A DNA stretch of 64,000 nucleotides from Cupriavidus oxalaticus (GTDB lineage Bacteria > Pseudomonadota > Gammaproteobacteria > Burkholderiales > Burkholderiaceae). Below, piece by piece: positions 33,481 through 42,033 of this stretch. Each line of letters starts with the position of its first letter. The stretch's first letter is position 1. Position numbers and translations under genes: made by a program. Location of the stretch: positions 2,232,001 to 2,296,000 of the forward strand of contig NZ_CP038634.1 in assembly GCF_004768545.1 (NCBI RefSeq), given 5' to 3'. The notes below the pieces were generated by a model that was not told the DNA's origin, searched no databases, and saw nothing but the letters and a program-made list of their open reading frames with translations.

Positions 33481-33936
33481 TCAGCCTTCGATTTCGCTGC
33501 GGACCAGCAAGACCGGCTTGGTTGTCTGGGCCAGTACGCCTTCCGCCACGCTGCCCATCAGCAGCCGCCTGACGCCGCGCCGCCCGTGCGTGCCCATGAC
33601 AATCATGTCGGCATTCCAATTGTCGGCTTCGGTGGCGATGGTCGTGGAGATCCGCCCGGGAGCCACCGGCTTTTCGTCCAATTGCGTATGGCATCGGATT
33701 CCCGCCTGGCTGAGGCGTGCCGTCGCGGCGTCCAGTGCCTTGCGGCCGTACGAGATCTGCTGGTTCGCCAGTTCGCGGGGATCGAAATAGCCTGCCTCAA
33801 AGTACACATCGCTGTCATCGACCACAAACAACGCCTTGACTTCGGCGCCGGTGGCCGCGGCGATTGCGATGGCCTGGCTGAGCGCCAGGTCGGAGGAGTG
33901 GCTGCCGTCCACGGCGAGCAAGAGGCGCTGGTACAT
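33481..33936 (-). CDS. universal stress protein (UspA family)
   Basis: 151 residues from ATG 33936, with AGGAG seven bases ahead. The family start YQRLLLAVDGSHSSDLALSQ and the ATP-binding end MGTHGRRGVRRLLMGSVAEG are intact, followed by the usual closing strand TKPVLLVRS. It is the first gene of an operon with the alcohol dehydrogenase and the PRTase-hydrolase fusion, and an FNR-type box lies upstream, so it is probably induced when oxygen falls. Confidence 0.9.
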   Translation of the reverse strand: MYQRLLLAVDGSHSSDLALSQAIAIAAATGAEVKALFVVDDSDVYFEAGYFDPRELANQQISYGRKALDAATARLSQAGIRCHTQLDEKPVAPGRISTTIATEADNWNADMIVMGTHGRRGVRRLLMGSVAEGVLAQTTKPVLLVRSEIEG

Positions 33937-34013
33937 GCGATGCTCCTGTGGGATGGGACTGCATAGTCCCTGGGTCTGATGCATTCAGCCTAGGCGGCAG
34001 TGTTGGATGGAAC

Positions 34014-34027
34014 TTGATATTGGTCAA
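34014..34027 (-). promoter_or_regulatory. FNR/ANR box of the universal stress protein operon
   Basis: Read on the minus strand: TTGAC-CAAT-ATCAA, one mismatch from the FNR consensus TTGAT-N4-ATCAA with the right spacing. Assuming the usual class II position (-41.5), a -10-like TAGGCT falls at about -13 to -8 and transcription would start near 33979, some 43 bases before the usp start codon. This geometry supports low-oxygen control. Confidence 0.65.
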
Positions 34028-34177
34028 ACCAAGGCGCGGCCCCCCGCATCGTGAGCAGGCCGGTGCAGCGGCCAAGCGCTTGCCAGTTCCCATTCCTGGA
34101 GGCGGCGCCTTGGGGCGGTGCCGCCTGCTGCACCCGACAAGAATCCATGCATTGTCAGTGACAAGAGCGGCACTTGT

Positions 34178-34504
34178 TCAACTCGGGTGACGCTGGGGCA
34201 CAGGTGGCGCAGACGGCGGCGATGCCGAATCCCGGGACGGAAAGAGGGCCCTGCCGCTTGCCCACTGCATGACGAAGGCCTGCATTGCGAGGATGTCACG
34301 CGGCCTCTGCATTGCCAGGAACTGTCTGGTGCATGCATGGGTGCCGGGAACGGCGCCATGGAACCATTGAAGGTTCCATTCCATCAGCGTCTCGAACTGT
34401 GAAAATGCTTTCTCGGAAAAGCACAGTACATCTGCCATACCCCTGAGGACTTCAAGATTGGCTTGCTGAGCCGCTGAAAGCTGGGCAAAGGGCAATCGAT
34501 TCAT
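34178..34504 (-). CDS. short phasin-like protein
   Basis: About 108 residues from ATG 34504, with GGGAG eight bases ahead. The sequence MNRLPFAQLSAAQQANLEVL followed by MADVLCFSEKAFSQFETLME has the Gln/Ala-rich amphipathic helix of phasins, the proteins that coat polyhydroxyalkanoate granules. The family is usually near 180 residues; this one is much shorter and ends in a Pro/Ser-rich tail. It could be a reduced member or a stress-island phasin. It lies upstream of the usp operon, on the same strand, with the FNR box in between. Confidence 0.6.
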   Translation of the reverse strand: MNRLPFAQLSAAQQANLEVLRGMADVLCFSEKAFSQFETLMEWNLQWFHGAVPGTHACTRQFLAMQRPRDILAMQAFVMQWASGRALFPSRDSASPPSAPPVPQRHPS

Positions 34505-35097
34505 GATCACGCTCCCGCATGTGAGCGCCACAGTCATCGGTTCGCAGTATGGCGCTCCGAGTGGAGACACTCCGGCAGAACCGGCTGGAGCCCCGCTCGA
34601 AAAATATGAAGCCCGACCCGTGCCTGTCCCGACTTGAGAATGCACCCCGGCCACGATCAAATATCGCCATGGCTTCAAGAAGCAGGGGTACGCAATCCCG
34701 ATGAGACAAACAACGGGGGGATGAGTCGCTATCCGAGGGGATATCCGGAGCCGCCAGGCGCGTTAGTGCGCCCTTGGCCGGCTCCGGACTAATAGAGGCA
34801 GGCGAGACCTACGCCTTGGAGTGGCCGCTCGCTGTCGAGCCGGCGCGGAATCGTCATTGCAGCGCCCATTTGCGAGGGTTTGGCCGCAACTTGGGAAAAC
34901 GGCAGCGCATGCATGCTTCGTGAGCACAAATTATCGAAAGCGCGCGCCGTGATGTCCATCGCTCAGTTCCTCTGAAGAAGATTGAAAACGAGGTTCAGGG
35001 CATCATATCCACTTCGCAAGGAAAGGGCAAACCACTCCGGGCCGATGCCGTGCTGGTGGCGGCGATAATGCCGGGCGGGTGGTTCGGCTCGTCTGCG
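34505..35097. other. 593-base gene-free stretch
   Basis: No convincing coding sequence on either strand. It contains a strong inverted repeat (listed separately) and probably the promoter of the phasin-like gene. I found no FNR box or clear promoter here. Confidence 0.45.
34744..34788. repeat. 45-base inverted repeat in gene-free DNA
   Basis: TCCGGAGCC, 27 bases, then GGCTCCGGA: perfect nine-base arms with partial pairing continuing inward. There is no T-run on either side, so it is not a standard terminator. It could be a small-RNA fold, a protein-binding dyad or a mobile-element footprint. Confidence 0.5.
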
Positions 35098-35778
35098 CTA
35101 ATGCGGCGATGGCAGCTGGATGCCGCTGAATGCCAGCGCCAGCCCACCGACAAGCACCAGGCTGAGCGCCCACACCACGTCGAGGTTGAACCAGCTGCGC
35201 GACACGAATTTAAGCCCGACATAGCGATAGACCAGCCAGGCCACCACGCCCCCGGTGGCGATCAAGGCCGCGGCATGCACGACGGACACGAGCAGCGCCA
35301 TCGAGACATTGGCGCCCATCAGCGCGGCGGCGGCCTTGTGGCCGGCATCCTCGTCGGCGCGGCACAGCCCGAGATAGATCGGCACCAGCATCAGCCCGGC
35401 GCCATGCGCGATTGCCACGGCGAAGGACCATAGCGCCAGGCGCCCCGGCCGAATGCGCGCCAGCGAGCGCGGATGGCGGCGCCAGGCCAGCAGCGCCAGC
35501 CCCCAGCCGATCACCAGCAACCCCGCGGCAAACTGCAGCGGCGCCTGCCAGCGGGCCACCATGGCCAGCACGCCGAACGGCAGCATGACCGCGATCATCG
35601 CCAGCAGGTGGCCCAGCGCCAGCCATCCGAGCGCCGACACCACCGCGCGGTCCTGCCGCGCCAGCAACCCGTTCGACACGGCCAGCGGCCATCCCATCGC
35701 GGGATTCAGGCCGTGATAGATGCCGCTGGCCAGGACCGCCGACCACAGGCCGGCATGCTCCCAGGAGAACGCCGTCAA
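35098..35778 (-). CDS. integral membrane protein encoded with the SBP56 protein
   Basis: 226 residues with six or seven hydrophobic spans, beginning FSWEHAGLWSAVLASGIYHG. Charged loops include ARQDRA and AWRRHPRSLARIRPG. His and Asn residues in spans (YHGLNPAMGWP, HGAGLMLVP) could bind metal. I do not recognise the family. Its start overlaps the stop of the SBP56/methanethiol oxidase gene by four bases, so the two are translated together; it may be involved in copper or substrate transport for that enzyme, which is inference only. Confidence 0.72.
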   Translation of the reverse strand: MTAFSWEHAGLWSAVLASGIYHGLNPAMGWPLAVSNGLLARQDRAVVSALGWLALGHLLAMIAVMLPFGVLAMVARWQAPLQFAAGLLVIGWGLALLAWRRHPRSLARIRPGRLALWSFAVAIAHGAGLMLVPIYLGLCRADEDAGHKAAAALMGANVSMALLVSVVHAAALIATGGVVAWLVYRYVGLKFVSRSWFNLDVVWALSLVLVGGLALAFSGIQLPSPH

Positions 35779-37181
35779 GACCGGACCGACGGATAGCAGA
35801 ACGAGTCAGTCGAGCAGTCGCCGCCTTCCAGCCGCACCTGGTGCGCGCGGTAGCCGTCGGGGAATTCCAGCCAGTAGTCATCGGCCAGCGCCAATCCGCC
35901 CTCCGGCTCGGCGCGTCCCATCACCTGCACGCCGGGCACGCCGTCTGGATAGAACTGGTTGTCCCAGGTGGAGTAGAGCGAGTTGGTCCAGTAAACGCGC
36001 TTGCCGTCGCGGCTGATCTCGACCATCTGCGGGCCGCCGGCGAAGGTCTTGCCGTTCGGATGCGGCGTGCGCCGTGCAATGCCGCCGAGATGGACCGAGC
36101 CCGACAACCGTGGCTTGCGCGGGTCGGTGACGTCGTACTGGCGCATCTCGCCGGTGCCCCAGCACGACACGTACAGGAATTTGTCGTCGAGCGACAGGTC
36201 GATGTCGGTGATCAGCGGCGGCACCGCGCCGAAGCCCTGCAGCAACGGCGGCAGCAGGTCGGCCGAGGCCGGCTCGGGCGGGATGGTCGCGGTCTTTTCC
36301 GCGTGGAACTTGCCGCCTTCGCGCCACCAGGTCCAGATCGAGCCTTCCAGGTTGGTGGTGTCGACCACCACGCCGACAAAGCCGTATTCCCGCACCGGAT
36401 CGTGCGCGGGCCTGACTTCCAGCGCCATCTGGTGGTTGGCGCCCAGGTCGATGGTCTGCACATTGCGCCGCGCGCGCAGGTCCCAGAAGTGCAGCTTGTG
36501 GCCGTACTTGTTGGAGAGCAGGTCTTCGGCCACCAGGCCGTTCTCGAACTGCGGCGGCAAGGCCCACTCGCTCGACACCATGTAGTCGCGCGGCAGGTTC
36601 CACCAGAAGTCGTAGTGCTTCTCCTGCTCGCCGCGGTCGATTTCCCAGCGGCCGAGCACCTCGAAGGTCTCGCAGTCCATGATGAAGATGCCGGGGAACC
36701 CGTCGGTGCCGTCCTGCCCCGCGCCGCCGAGCGTGCTGACGTAGATCCCTTCGGGGCCGCAATGCACGGTGTGCGGCCGCGAGTAGCCGGTCTTGCCGAT
36801 GATCTCGTCCGGCTCGATGATCTTGTGGATGCGCGCCTGCGTGGGATGCGGCTTGGTGTCGACGATATAGATGCGCGACGAGCGCATGCCGGGAATGATC
36901 AGGTAGCGCCGCTCCAGGAACGCGTGGCCGGTCAGCGGCGACAGCGCGGAGGAACAGGCATTCCAGCCGAAGTGGTGCAGCTCGTCGCCCTTGTTGGTCA
37001 TCGGCACGGTATGCACCACCGTGCTGTAGGTGGGCGAGCCGGGCTTGACGTCGATCACGGCCAGTGCGTCGGGGCGCGAGCCGTCGGGGCTCAGCAGCAG
37101 GGTGTAGGCGAATTCTTCCGGCGGTGCGCTCATCGCGAGCTGGGGCGACGGGTAAAACGTGGGATCCGGCCGCATGTTCAT
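35775..37181 (-). CDS. mtoX: SBP56/selenium-binding protein homologue, probable methanethiol oxidase
   Basis: About 468 residues from ATG 37181, the normal length of the family. Conserved blocks match human SELENBP1 as I recall it: DELHHFGWNACSS, SSRIYIVDTKPHPTQARIHK, FEVLGRWE, DKFLYVSCWGTGEMRQYD, AGGPQMVEISRDGKRVYWT and the ending GGDCSTDSFCYPS. Known bacterial members are copper enzymes that oxidise methanethiol to formaldehyde, hydrogen sulfide and hydrogen peroxide. No signal peptide is obvious. The gene overlaps a membrane-protein gene. The substrate here is inferred from the family. Confidence 0.88.
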   Translation of the reverse strand: MNMRPDPTFYPSPQLAMSAPPEEFAYTLLLSPDGSRPDALAVIDVKPGSPTYSTVVHTVPMTNKGDELHHFGWNACSSALSPLTGHAFLERRYLIIPGMRSSRIYIVDTKPHPTQARIHKIIEPDEIIGKTGYSRPHTVHCGPEGIYVSTLGGAGQDGTDGFPGIFIMDCETFEVLGRWEIDRGEQEKHYDFWWNLPRDYMVSSEWALPPQFENGLVAEDLLSNKYGHKLHFWDLRARRNVQTIDLGANHQMALEVRPAHDPVREYGFVGVVVDTTNLEGSIWTWWREGGKFHAEKTATIPPEPASADLLPPLLQGFGAVPPLITDIDLSLDDKFLYVSCWGTGEMRQYDVTDPRKPRLSGSVHLGGIARRTPHPNGKTFAGGPQMVEISRDGKRVYWTNSLYSTWDNQFYPDGVPGVQVMGRAEPEGGLALADDYWLEFPDGYRAHQVRLEGGDCSTDSFCYPSVRS

Positions 37182-37427
37182 GGTTAGCCCTCCTTGTTCT
37201 ACGCCGGTCACATGCCGCGAGATCGCGCAGGCCGGCATGGCAGCGTCCGCGCACGGAAGTGGACTTCAAGCGTACTTAGCCTAGGTCGTTCTCTATCCCT
37301 AGTCAAACGGGCCGGCACGCCGCCGCAGGGCCGTTCTCGTCACGCTGGAGATGCGTGGCGCGTGGGCATGCGCCGGCCGCACGCGACTCAATGCGACTTG
37401 GCGCGCTTTAGCGTGCCTTGGCGCGGC
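37182..37427. promoter_or_regulatory. upstream region of the SBP56 gene
   Basis: A 246-base gap between the SBP56 start and the stop of the LysR gene. It must carry the promoter of the SBP56/membrane-protein operon. TACTTAGCCTAGG near 37273 is AT-richer than its surroundings, but I cannot define a -35/-10 pair. Confidence 0.3.
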
Positions 37428-38366
37428 TTAACGCACCGGCCGGATACCGGCATCAAAGCGCGCCGCCAGCCCGTGGTCGCGGAACGCCGCTACCACGAAG
37501 TCGATGAACACGCGCGTCTTCGGCGGCAGCAGCGTCTTGTTCGGGTAGTACAGCGAGATCGGCCCGTTGTCGGCATGCCATCCGGGCAGCAGGCGCACCA
37601 GCGCACCGCTTTCCAGCCATCGCGCCGCATGCGGCGTCGGCAGCAGGGCCACGCCGTAGCCGAGCATGGCCGCGTGCGCCATTGCCTCGGGGTCGTCGAA
37701 GATCATGCGCGTGCGCTGCGTGACCGGTGCTTCTTCGCCCGACTCGCTGCGCAGCGTCCAGGTGCGCAGCCGGCCGGTCGGGCCCGAGCGCCGCACGATG
37801 CCGTCCAGCGCGGCCAGCTCGCCGGGGTGGCCCGGCATGGGCCTGCCCGCCATATAGGCGGGCGATGCGGTCGCGACGATGCAGGTCCGCGCCAGTTCGC
37901 GCGCCACCACGCCGTCGGTCAGTTCGATGCCGCCGCCGATGGCCGCGTCAAAACCGTCCTGGATCAGCTCCGCGGGGCGGTTGTCGAAATGCCAGTCCGG
38001 CACGATCGCCGGATAGCGCTGCAGGAACTCACCCAGCAGCGGCACCAGGTGTTCGCGGCCGAAGGCGAGGGCCATGCTGACCTTGAGCGTGCCCGCTGGC
38101 TTGCCGGCGTCCTGCGAGGCGCTGGCAAAGGCATCGCGCAAGGTCGAGAACGGGCCCGAGACCTGCCGCAGGAACTGCTCGCCGCTGGCGGTCAGCGTCA
38201 GCTGGCGCGTGCTGCGCTGGAACAGCCGCAAGCCCAGGTGCGACTCCAGCCGCGCCACGTTCTTGCTGACCGCCGCTGGCGTCATGCCGAGCTGGCGTGC
38301 CGCCGCCGAAAAGCTGCCGGCTTCGGCACTCCGGACAAAGGACTCGAGCAGGTTCAGGGCTTCCAT
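37428..38366 (-). CDS. LysR-family transcriptional regulator
   Basis: 312 residues. The start MEALNLLESFVRSAEAGSFS and HTH segment ARQLGMTPAAVSKNVARLES are typical, with a Lys in the AAVSKNVARLE recognition helix as in the large DmlR/YafC-type subgroup. The effector domain carries VSMALAFGREHLVPLLGEFL and ends AARFDAGIRPVR. It is divergent from an SDR gene (111 bases), a very common pairing in which the LysR protein controls the dehydrogenase. Confidence 0.9.
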   Translation of the reverse strand: MEALNLLESFVRSAEAGSFSAAARQLGMTPAAVSKNVARLESHLGLRLFQRSTRQLTLTASGEQFLRQVSGPFSTLRDAFASASQDAGKPAGTLKVSMALAFGREHLVPLLGEFLQRYPAIVPDWHFDNRPAELIQDGFDAAIGGGIELTDGVVARELARTCIVATASPAYMAGRPMPGHPGELAALDGIVRRSGPTGRLRTWTLRSESGEEAPVTQRTRMIFDDPEAMAHAAMLGYGVALLPTPHAARWLESGALVRLLPGWHADNGPISLYYPNKTLLPPKTRVFIDFVVAAFRDHGLAARFDAGIRPVR

Positions 38367-38477
38367 GGCCTCAGCTTATACCAACGGTTGAAAAAGCTGA
38401 TGCCGGCTTGTGGCTAGCGAAGGGGCAATCCGCGAACGATACTGGGTTTGCCAACCAACCATTTCCCGGAGCATTCC

Positions 38478-39218
38478 ATGGCCACCCTGACAGGAAAAAC
38501 TGCATTCGTTACCGGCGGCGCCCGCGGCATCGGCGCGGCAATCGTGCGCCGGCTGGCGCGCGAAGGCGCCGCCGTCGCCTTCACCTACCAGAGCTCCGCG
38601 GCCGGCGCCAACGCGCTGGCGGAGGAAGTGGAAGCCTCCGGCGGACGCGCGCTGGCGTTTCAGGCCGACGCCGCGGACGCCGCCGCGCTGACCCGCGCCA
38701 TCGACGACGCTGCGCGCCAGTTCGGCAAGCTTGACATCCTGGTCAACAACGCCGGCGTGCTGCGGCTGGGATCGGTAGAGACCCTGTCGCTGGAAGACTT
38801 CGACGAGACCCTGGCCGTCAATGTGCGCGCGGTGTTCGTCGCGGCCAGGGCGGCGCTGACGCACATGGGCGAGGGCGGCCGCATCATCAACATCGGCAGC
38901 ACCAATGCCGAACGCATGCCGTTCCCCGGCGGCAGCGCGTATGCAATGAGCAAGTCCGCGCTGCTGGGGCTGGTGCAGGGCATGGCACGCGACCTGGGGC
39001 CGCGCGGCATCACCGTGAACAACATCCAGCCGGGACCGACCAATACCGACATGAACCCGGAAGCGGGGGATTTCGGCGCGGCGCTGCATAGCCTGATGGC
39101 GTTGCAGCGGCATGCCACGCCGGAGGAGATTGCCGGCATGGTGGCTTATGTCGCGGGTCCTGAAGCGGGCTTTGTCACTGGCGCCAGCCTGATGATCGAC
39201 GGCGGTTTCAGCGCCTGA
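38478..39218 (+). CDS. SDR-family oxidoreductase (3-oxoacyl reductase-like)
   Basis: 246 residues from ATG 38478, with GGAG ahead. Motifs: the TGGARGIG cofactor loop near residue 13, NNAGV near 90, the catalytic Ser in INIGSTNAERM, the YAMSK catalytic Tyr/Lys near 157, and the ending GASLMIDGGFSA. The acidic-residue position after the second strand is replaced by YQSSAA, which suggests NADP(H). It is divergent from the LysR regulator and has no operon partner. The substrate is not readable. Confidence 0.88.
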   Translation: MATLTGKTAFVTGGARGIGAAIVRRLAREGAAVAFTYQSSAAGANALAEEVEASGGRALAFQADAADAAALTRAIDDAARQFGKLDILVNNAGVLRLGSVETLSLEDFDETLAVNVRAVFVAARAALTHMGEGGRIINIGSTNAERMPFPGGSAYAMSKSALLGLVQGMARDLGPRGITVNNIQPGPTNTDMNPEAGDFGAALHSLMALQRHATPEEIAGMVAYVAGPEAGFVTGASLMIDGGFSA

Positions 39219-39252
39219 GCGCCAGGCAAGTAAGCCTTACGCACGCCAGCCA

Positions 39253-39277
39253 GCACGCCGGCCCCACGCCGGCGTGC
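39253..39277. terminator. bidirectional hairpin between SDR and TetR genes
   Basis: GCACGCCGG, seven-base loop, CCGGCGTGC: a perfect nine-base-pair stem between two convergent stops. There is no long T-run, so termination strength is uncertain. Confidence 0.5.
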
Positions 39278-39278
39278 C

Positions 39279-39974
39279 TCAGTCTTTCGTCGCCTTGCGC
39301 AGTGCCGCGCTGACCTCGCCGTAGAAGCCCCGCAGCTTCTCCAGCTCCAGGTCCACCGGCTGCAGCGCCGGCCACAGCAGCGCCACCATGTCACGCGCGG
39401 TCTTCTCGATATCGACCTCGCGCTGCCGCGCGATCGCATCCCACAGGATGTGTTCCATCGGCCCCAGGATGGCCGAGCGCAGCAGGCTCAGCGGCAGGTC
39501 GCCACGGATCTCGCCATTGCTGCGCGCCCGCGCTAGCAGATCCATCAGCGGCGCCGTATAGCGGCGCTGCAGCGGCAGGAACACCTCGCCCAGCCCGGGC
39601 CCCTTGGCCCGGCCTTCCGACAGCACCAGCGCGCACAGCCCGGTCCCCTGGATCAGGAACAGGCGCAGGTGCGTCTTCACGTAGAACTCCAGCTGCGCCT
39701 TGGTGGGCTGGCCGTGCGGCATGCCCTGTTCCAGCGTGCTGATGATCTCGTCGTACCAGTCTTCGATCACGCGCACGCACAGCTCGCGCTTGCCGTGGAA
39801 ATAGGTAAAGACCGTCCCCTCGGAGACGCCCAGGCGCTGGGCGATCTCGGTGGTGGTGGCGCGCTCGTAGCCAAGCTCGGCGAACACGTCGCGGCTCACG
39901 CGCAGGATGTCGCGGATGCGCTGCTCGGCCTTGGCTCCGGCGGGAACGCGGCGCCGGGAACTGGTGTCTTCCAT
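39279..39974 (-). CDS. TetR-family regulator of the liu operon
   Basis: 231 residues. The N-terminal HTH reads ILRVSRDVFAELGYERATTT, then EIAQRLGVSEGTVFTYFHGK. The C-terminal ligand domain is all helix and ends with a charged tail. It is divergent from the acyl-CoA ligase gene that begins the leucine/isovalerate operon. Two copies of the same palindromic site lie in the gap between them, so it most likely represses both directions and is released by a pathway acyl-CoA. It corresponds in position to TetR-type liu regulators of beta-proteobacteria. Confidence 0.85.
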   Translation of the reverse strand: MEDTSSRRRVPAGAKAEQRIRDILRVSRDVFAELGYERATTTEIAQRLGVSEGTVFTYFHGKRELCVRVIEDWYDEIISTLEQGMPHGQPTKAQLEFYVKTHLRLFLIQGTGLCALVLSEGRAKGPGLGEVFLPLQRRYTAPLMDLLARARSNGEIRGDLPLSLLRSAILGPMEHILWDAIARQREVDIEKTARDMVALLWPALQPVDLELEKLRGFYGEVSAALRKATKD

Positions 39975-40035
39975 GTTGTCGGGGGTGTGGACGTCGGTCT
40001 CGTGGCGAGGATTATAGTGCGCCGCTCGCCAAAAC

Positions 40036-40050
40036 TTGAGTAAAGCTCAA
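40036..40050. promoter_or_regulatory. TetR operator candidate 1 (tetR side)
   Basis: T-TGAGT-AAA-GCTCA-A, an inverted repeat 62 bases upstream of the tetR start. It shares the TTGAGT-N3-RCTCA layout with the second site 155 bases further on. Confidence 0.55.
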
Positions 40051-40204
40051 AATTAATATTGCGTTCTGCCTCCCGAGCGTGTACTTTTCACTCGTCGGCG
40101 CCACAGGCCGCACCGGCGGGCGAGGGCAGGTGCCGAAGGATTTAAGGGATTTCCCTGATGTGATGTCCCGCCAGCCCATCAAAGACAATGACCACGGCGT
40201 GAAT

Positions 40205-40217
40205 TGAGTGATACTCA
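40205..40217. promoter_or_regulatory. TetR operator candidate 2 (liu operon side)
   Basis: TGAGT-GAT-ACTCA, a perfect dyad 46 bases before the start of the acyl-CoA ligase gene. It has the same half-sites and spacing as the tetR-side copy, which makes a common regulator likely. Confidence 0.6.
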
Positions 40218-40262
40218 CAAAACGCCGGGCGCACGGAACGCCACCGAGCTTTGGAGACCAGT

Positions 40263-41987
40263 ATGACGATGCAGGGCGAGTCCCAATCCACCATCCTGCC
40301 CCTGGGCGGGCTGTCGCATGTACGAGGCGAAACCAATATCCCGCTGTCCGAGCAGACGGTGCCGGAGCTGCTGGCGCAGACCGTCGCCCGCTTTGCGCAG
40401 CGTGACGCGGTCGCCTTCCGCGAGCAGGGCGTGCGCTGGACCTGGCAGCAGTTCGCCGAGGCCATCGATGCGCTGGCGGCGGGGCTGCACGCGCTCGGCC
40501 TGGTCCGTGGCGACCGCGTCGGCATCTGGTCGCCCAACCGCGTGGAATGGGTGGTGACGCAGTTTGCCACCGCGCGGCTCGGGCTGGTGCTGGTCAATAT
40601 CAACCCGGCCTACCGGCTGTCCGAGCTGGAGTACGCGCTGAACAAGGTTGGCGTCAAGGCCATCGTCGCGGCCGAGGCGTTCAAGACCTCGCGCTACCTG
40701 GAGATGCTGCAGGCGCTGGCGCCGGAACTCGCTACCAGCGAGCCGGGAGCGCTGCAGGCCACGCGGCTGCCGTCGCTGCGCTGGGTGATCCGCATGGGCG
40801 CGGGCGAGACCCCGGGCATGATCCGCTATGACGACGTGGTGGCGCGTGGCGCCGGCGTGGGCCGCGAATCGCTCGACGCCATCACCGCGCAGCTCGACCG
40901 CAACGACCCGATCAACGTGCAGTTCACCAGCGGCACCACTGGCGCGCCCAAGGGCGCCACGCTGACGCACCGGAACATCGTCAACAACGCGCGCTTTATC
41001 GCCATGGCGATGCGCTTTACCGAGCAGGACAAGCTGTGCATCCCGGTGCCGTTCTACCACTGCTTCGGCATGGTGCTCGCGGTGCTGGCGTGCGTCTCGA
41101 CCGGCGCAGCGATGGTGTTCCCGGGCGAAGCCTTCGAGCCGGAAGCCACCATGCAGGCCGTCAGCGAGGAACGCTGCACCGCGCTGCACGGCGTGCCGAC
41201 CATGTTTATCGCGCAGCTCGACCATCCGCGCTTCGGCGACTATGACTTCTCTTCGCTGCGCACCGGCATCATGGCCGGCTCGCCGTGCCCGATCGAGACC
41301 ATGAAGCGCGTGGTATCGCAGATGCATATGTCCGAGGTGACGATTGCCTACGGCATGACCGAGACCAGCCCGGTCTCGTTCCAGAGCAGCACCACCGATC
41401 CGCTGGACAAGCGCACCACCACCGTCGGCCGCATCCAGCCACACCTGGAAGTCAAGGTGGTCGATGCCACCGGCGCCACGGTGCCGGTGGGCGAGAAGGG
41501 CGAGCTGTGCACGCGCGGCTACTCGGTGATGCTCGGCTACTGGGACGACGAAGCCCGCACCGCCGAAACCATCCGCGATGGCTGGATGCATACCGGCGAT
41601 CTCGCCACCATCGACGAAGAGGGCTACTGCAATATCGTCGGCCGCGTGAAGGACATGCTGATCCGCGGCGGCGAGAACATCTACCCGCGCGAGATCGAGG
41701 AATTCCTGTTCCGCCATCCCAAGGTCCAGGCCGTGCAGGTGTTCGGCGTGCCGGACCAGAAGTACGGCGAGGAAGTGTGCGCGTGGATCGTGCTTAAGCC
41801 GGGCGAAAGCGCCACCGAGGAAGAGATCCGCGAGTTCTGCCGCAACCAGATCGCCCACTACAAGATCCCGCGCTACATCCGCTTCGTGAACGAGATGCCC
41901 CTGACGGTGACCGGCAAGGTGCAGAAGTTCGTGATGCGCGACCAGATGGTGCGCGACCTGAACCTCAGCGAATCCAAAACGGCCTGA
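40263..41987 (+). CDS. AMP-forming acyl-CoA synthetase of the liu operon
   Basis: About 574 residues from ATG 40263 (TTG at 40251 and ATG 40269 are alternatives). The adenylate-forming signatures are present: [19 protein letters not shown] near 220, YGMTETSP near 363, [19 protein letters not shown] near 440 and the catalytic Lys in [11 protein letters not shown] near the end. As first gene of an operon for isovaleryl-CoA breakdown, it probably activates isovalerate or another branched or medium-chain acid to its CoA ester, letting the cell use the free acid as well as leucine. The exact chain length preference is unknown. Confidence 0.88.
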   Translation: MTMQGESQSTILPLGGLSHVRGETNIPLSEQTVPELLAQTVARFAQRDAVAFREQGVRWTWQQFAEAIDALAAGLHALGLVRGDRVGIWSPNRVEWVVTQFATARLGLVLVNINPAYRLSELEYALNKVGVKAIVAAEAFKTSRYLEMLQALAPELATSEPGALQATRLPSLRWVIRMGAGETPGMIRYDDVVARGAGVGRESLDAITAQLDRNDPINVQFTSGTTGAPKGATLTHRNIVNNARFIAMAMRFTEQDKLCIPVPFYHCFGMVLAVLACVSTGAAMVFPGEAFEPEATMQAVSEERCTALHGVPTMFIAQLDHPRFGDYDFSSLRTGIMAGSPCPIETMKRVVSQMHMSEVTIAYGMTETSPVSFQSSTTDPLDKRTTTVGRIQPHLEVKVVDATGATVPVGEKGELCTRGYSVMLGYWDDEARTAETIRDGWMHTGDLATIDEEGYCNIVGRVKDMLIRGGENIYPREIEEFLFRHPKVQAVQVFGVPDQKYGEEVCAWIVLKPGESATEEEIREFCRNQIAHYKIPRYIRFVNEMPLTVTGKVQKFVMRDQMVRDLNLSESKTA

Positions 41988-42033
41988 TCCCCACGCCGAC
42001 ATCGATTACCAGAACTTTCAAGACAACACTGCC

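Noticed and set aside
34658-34672. TTGAT half-site (minus strand) upstream of the phasin-like gene as an FNR box
   Set aside because: No matching second half at the required spacing.
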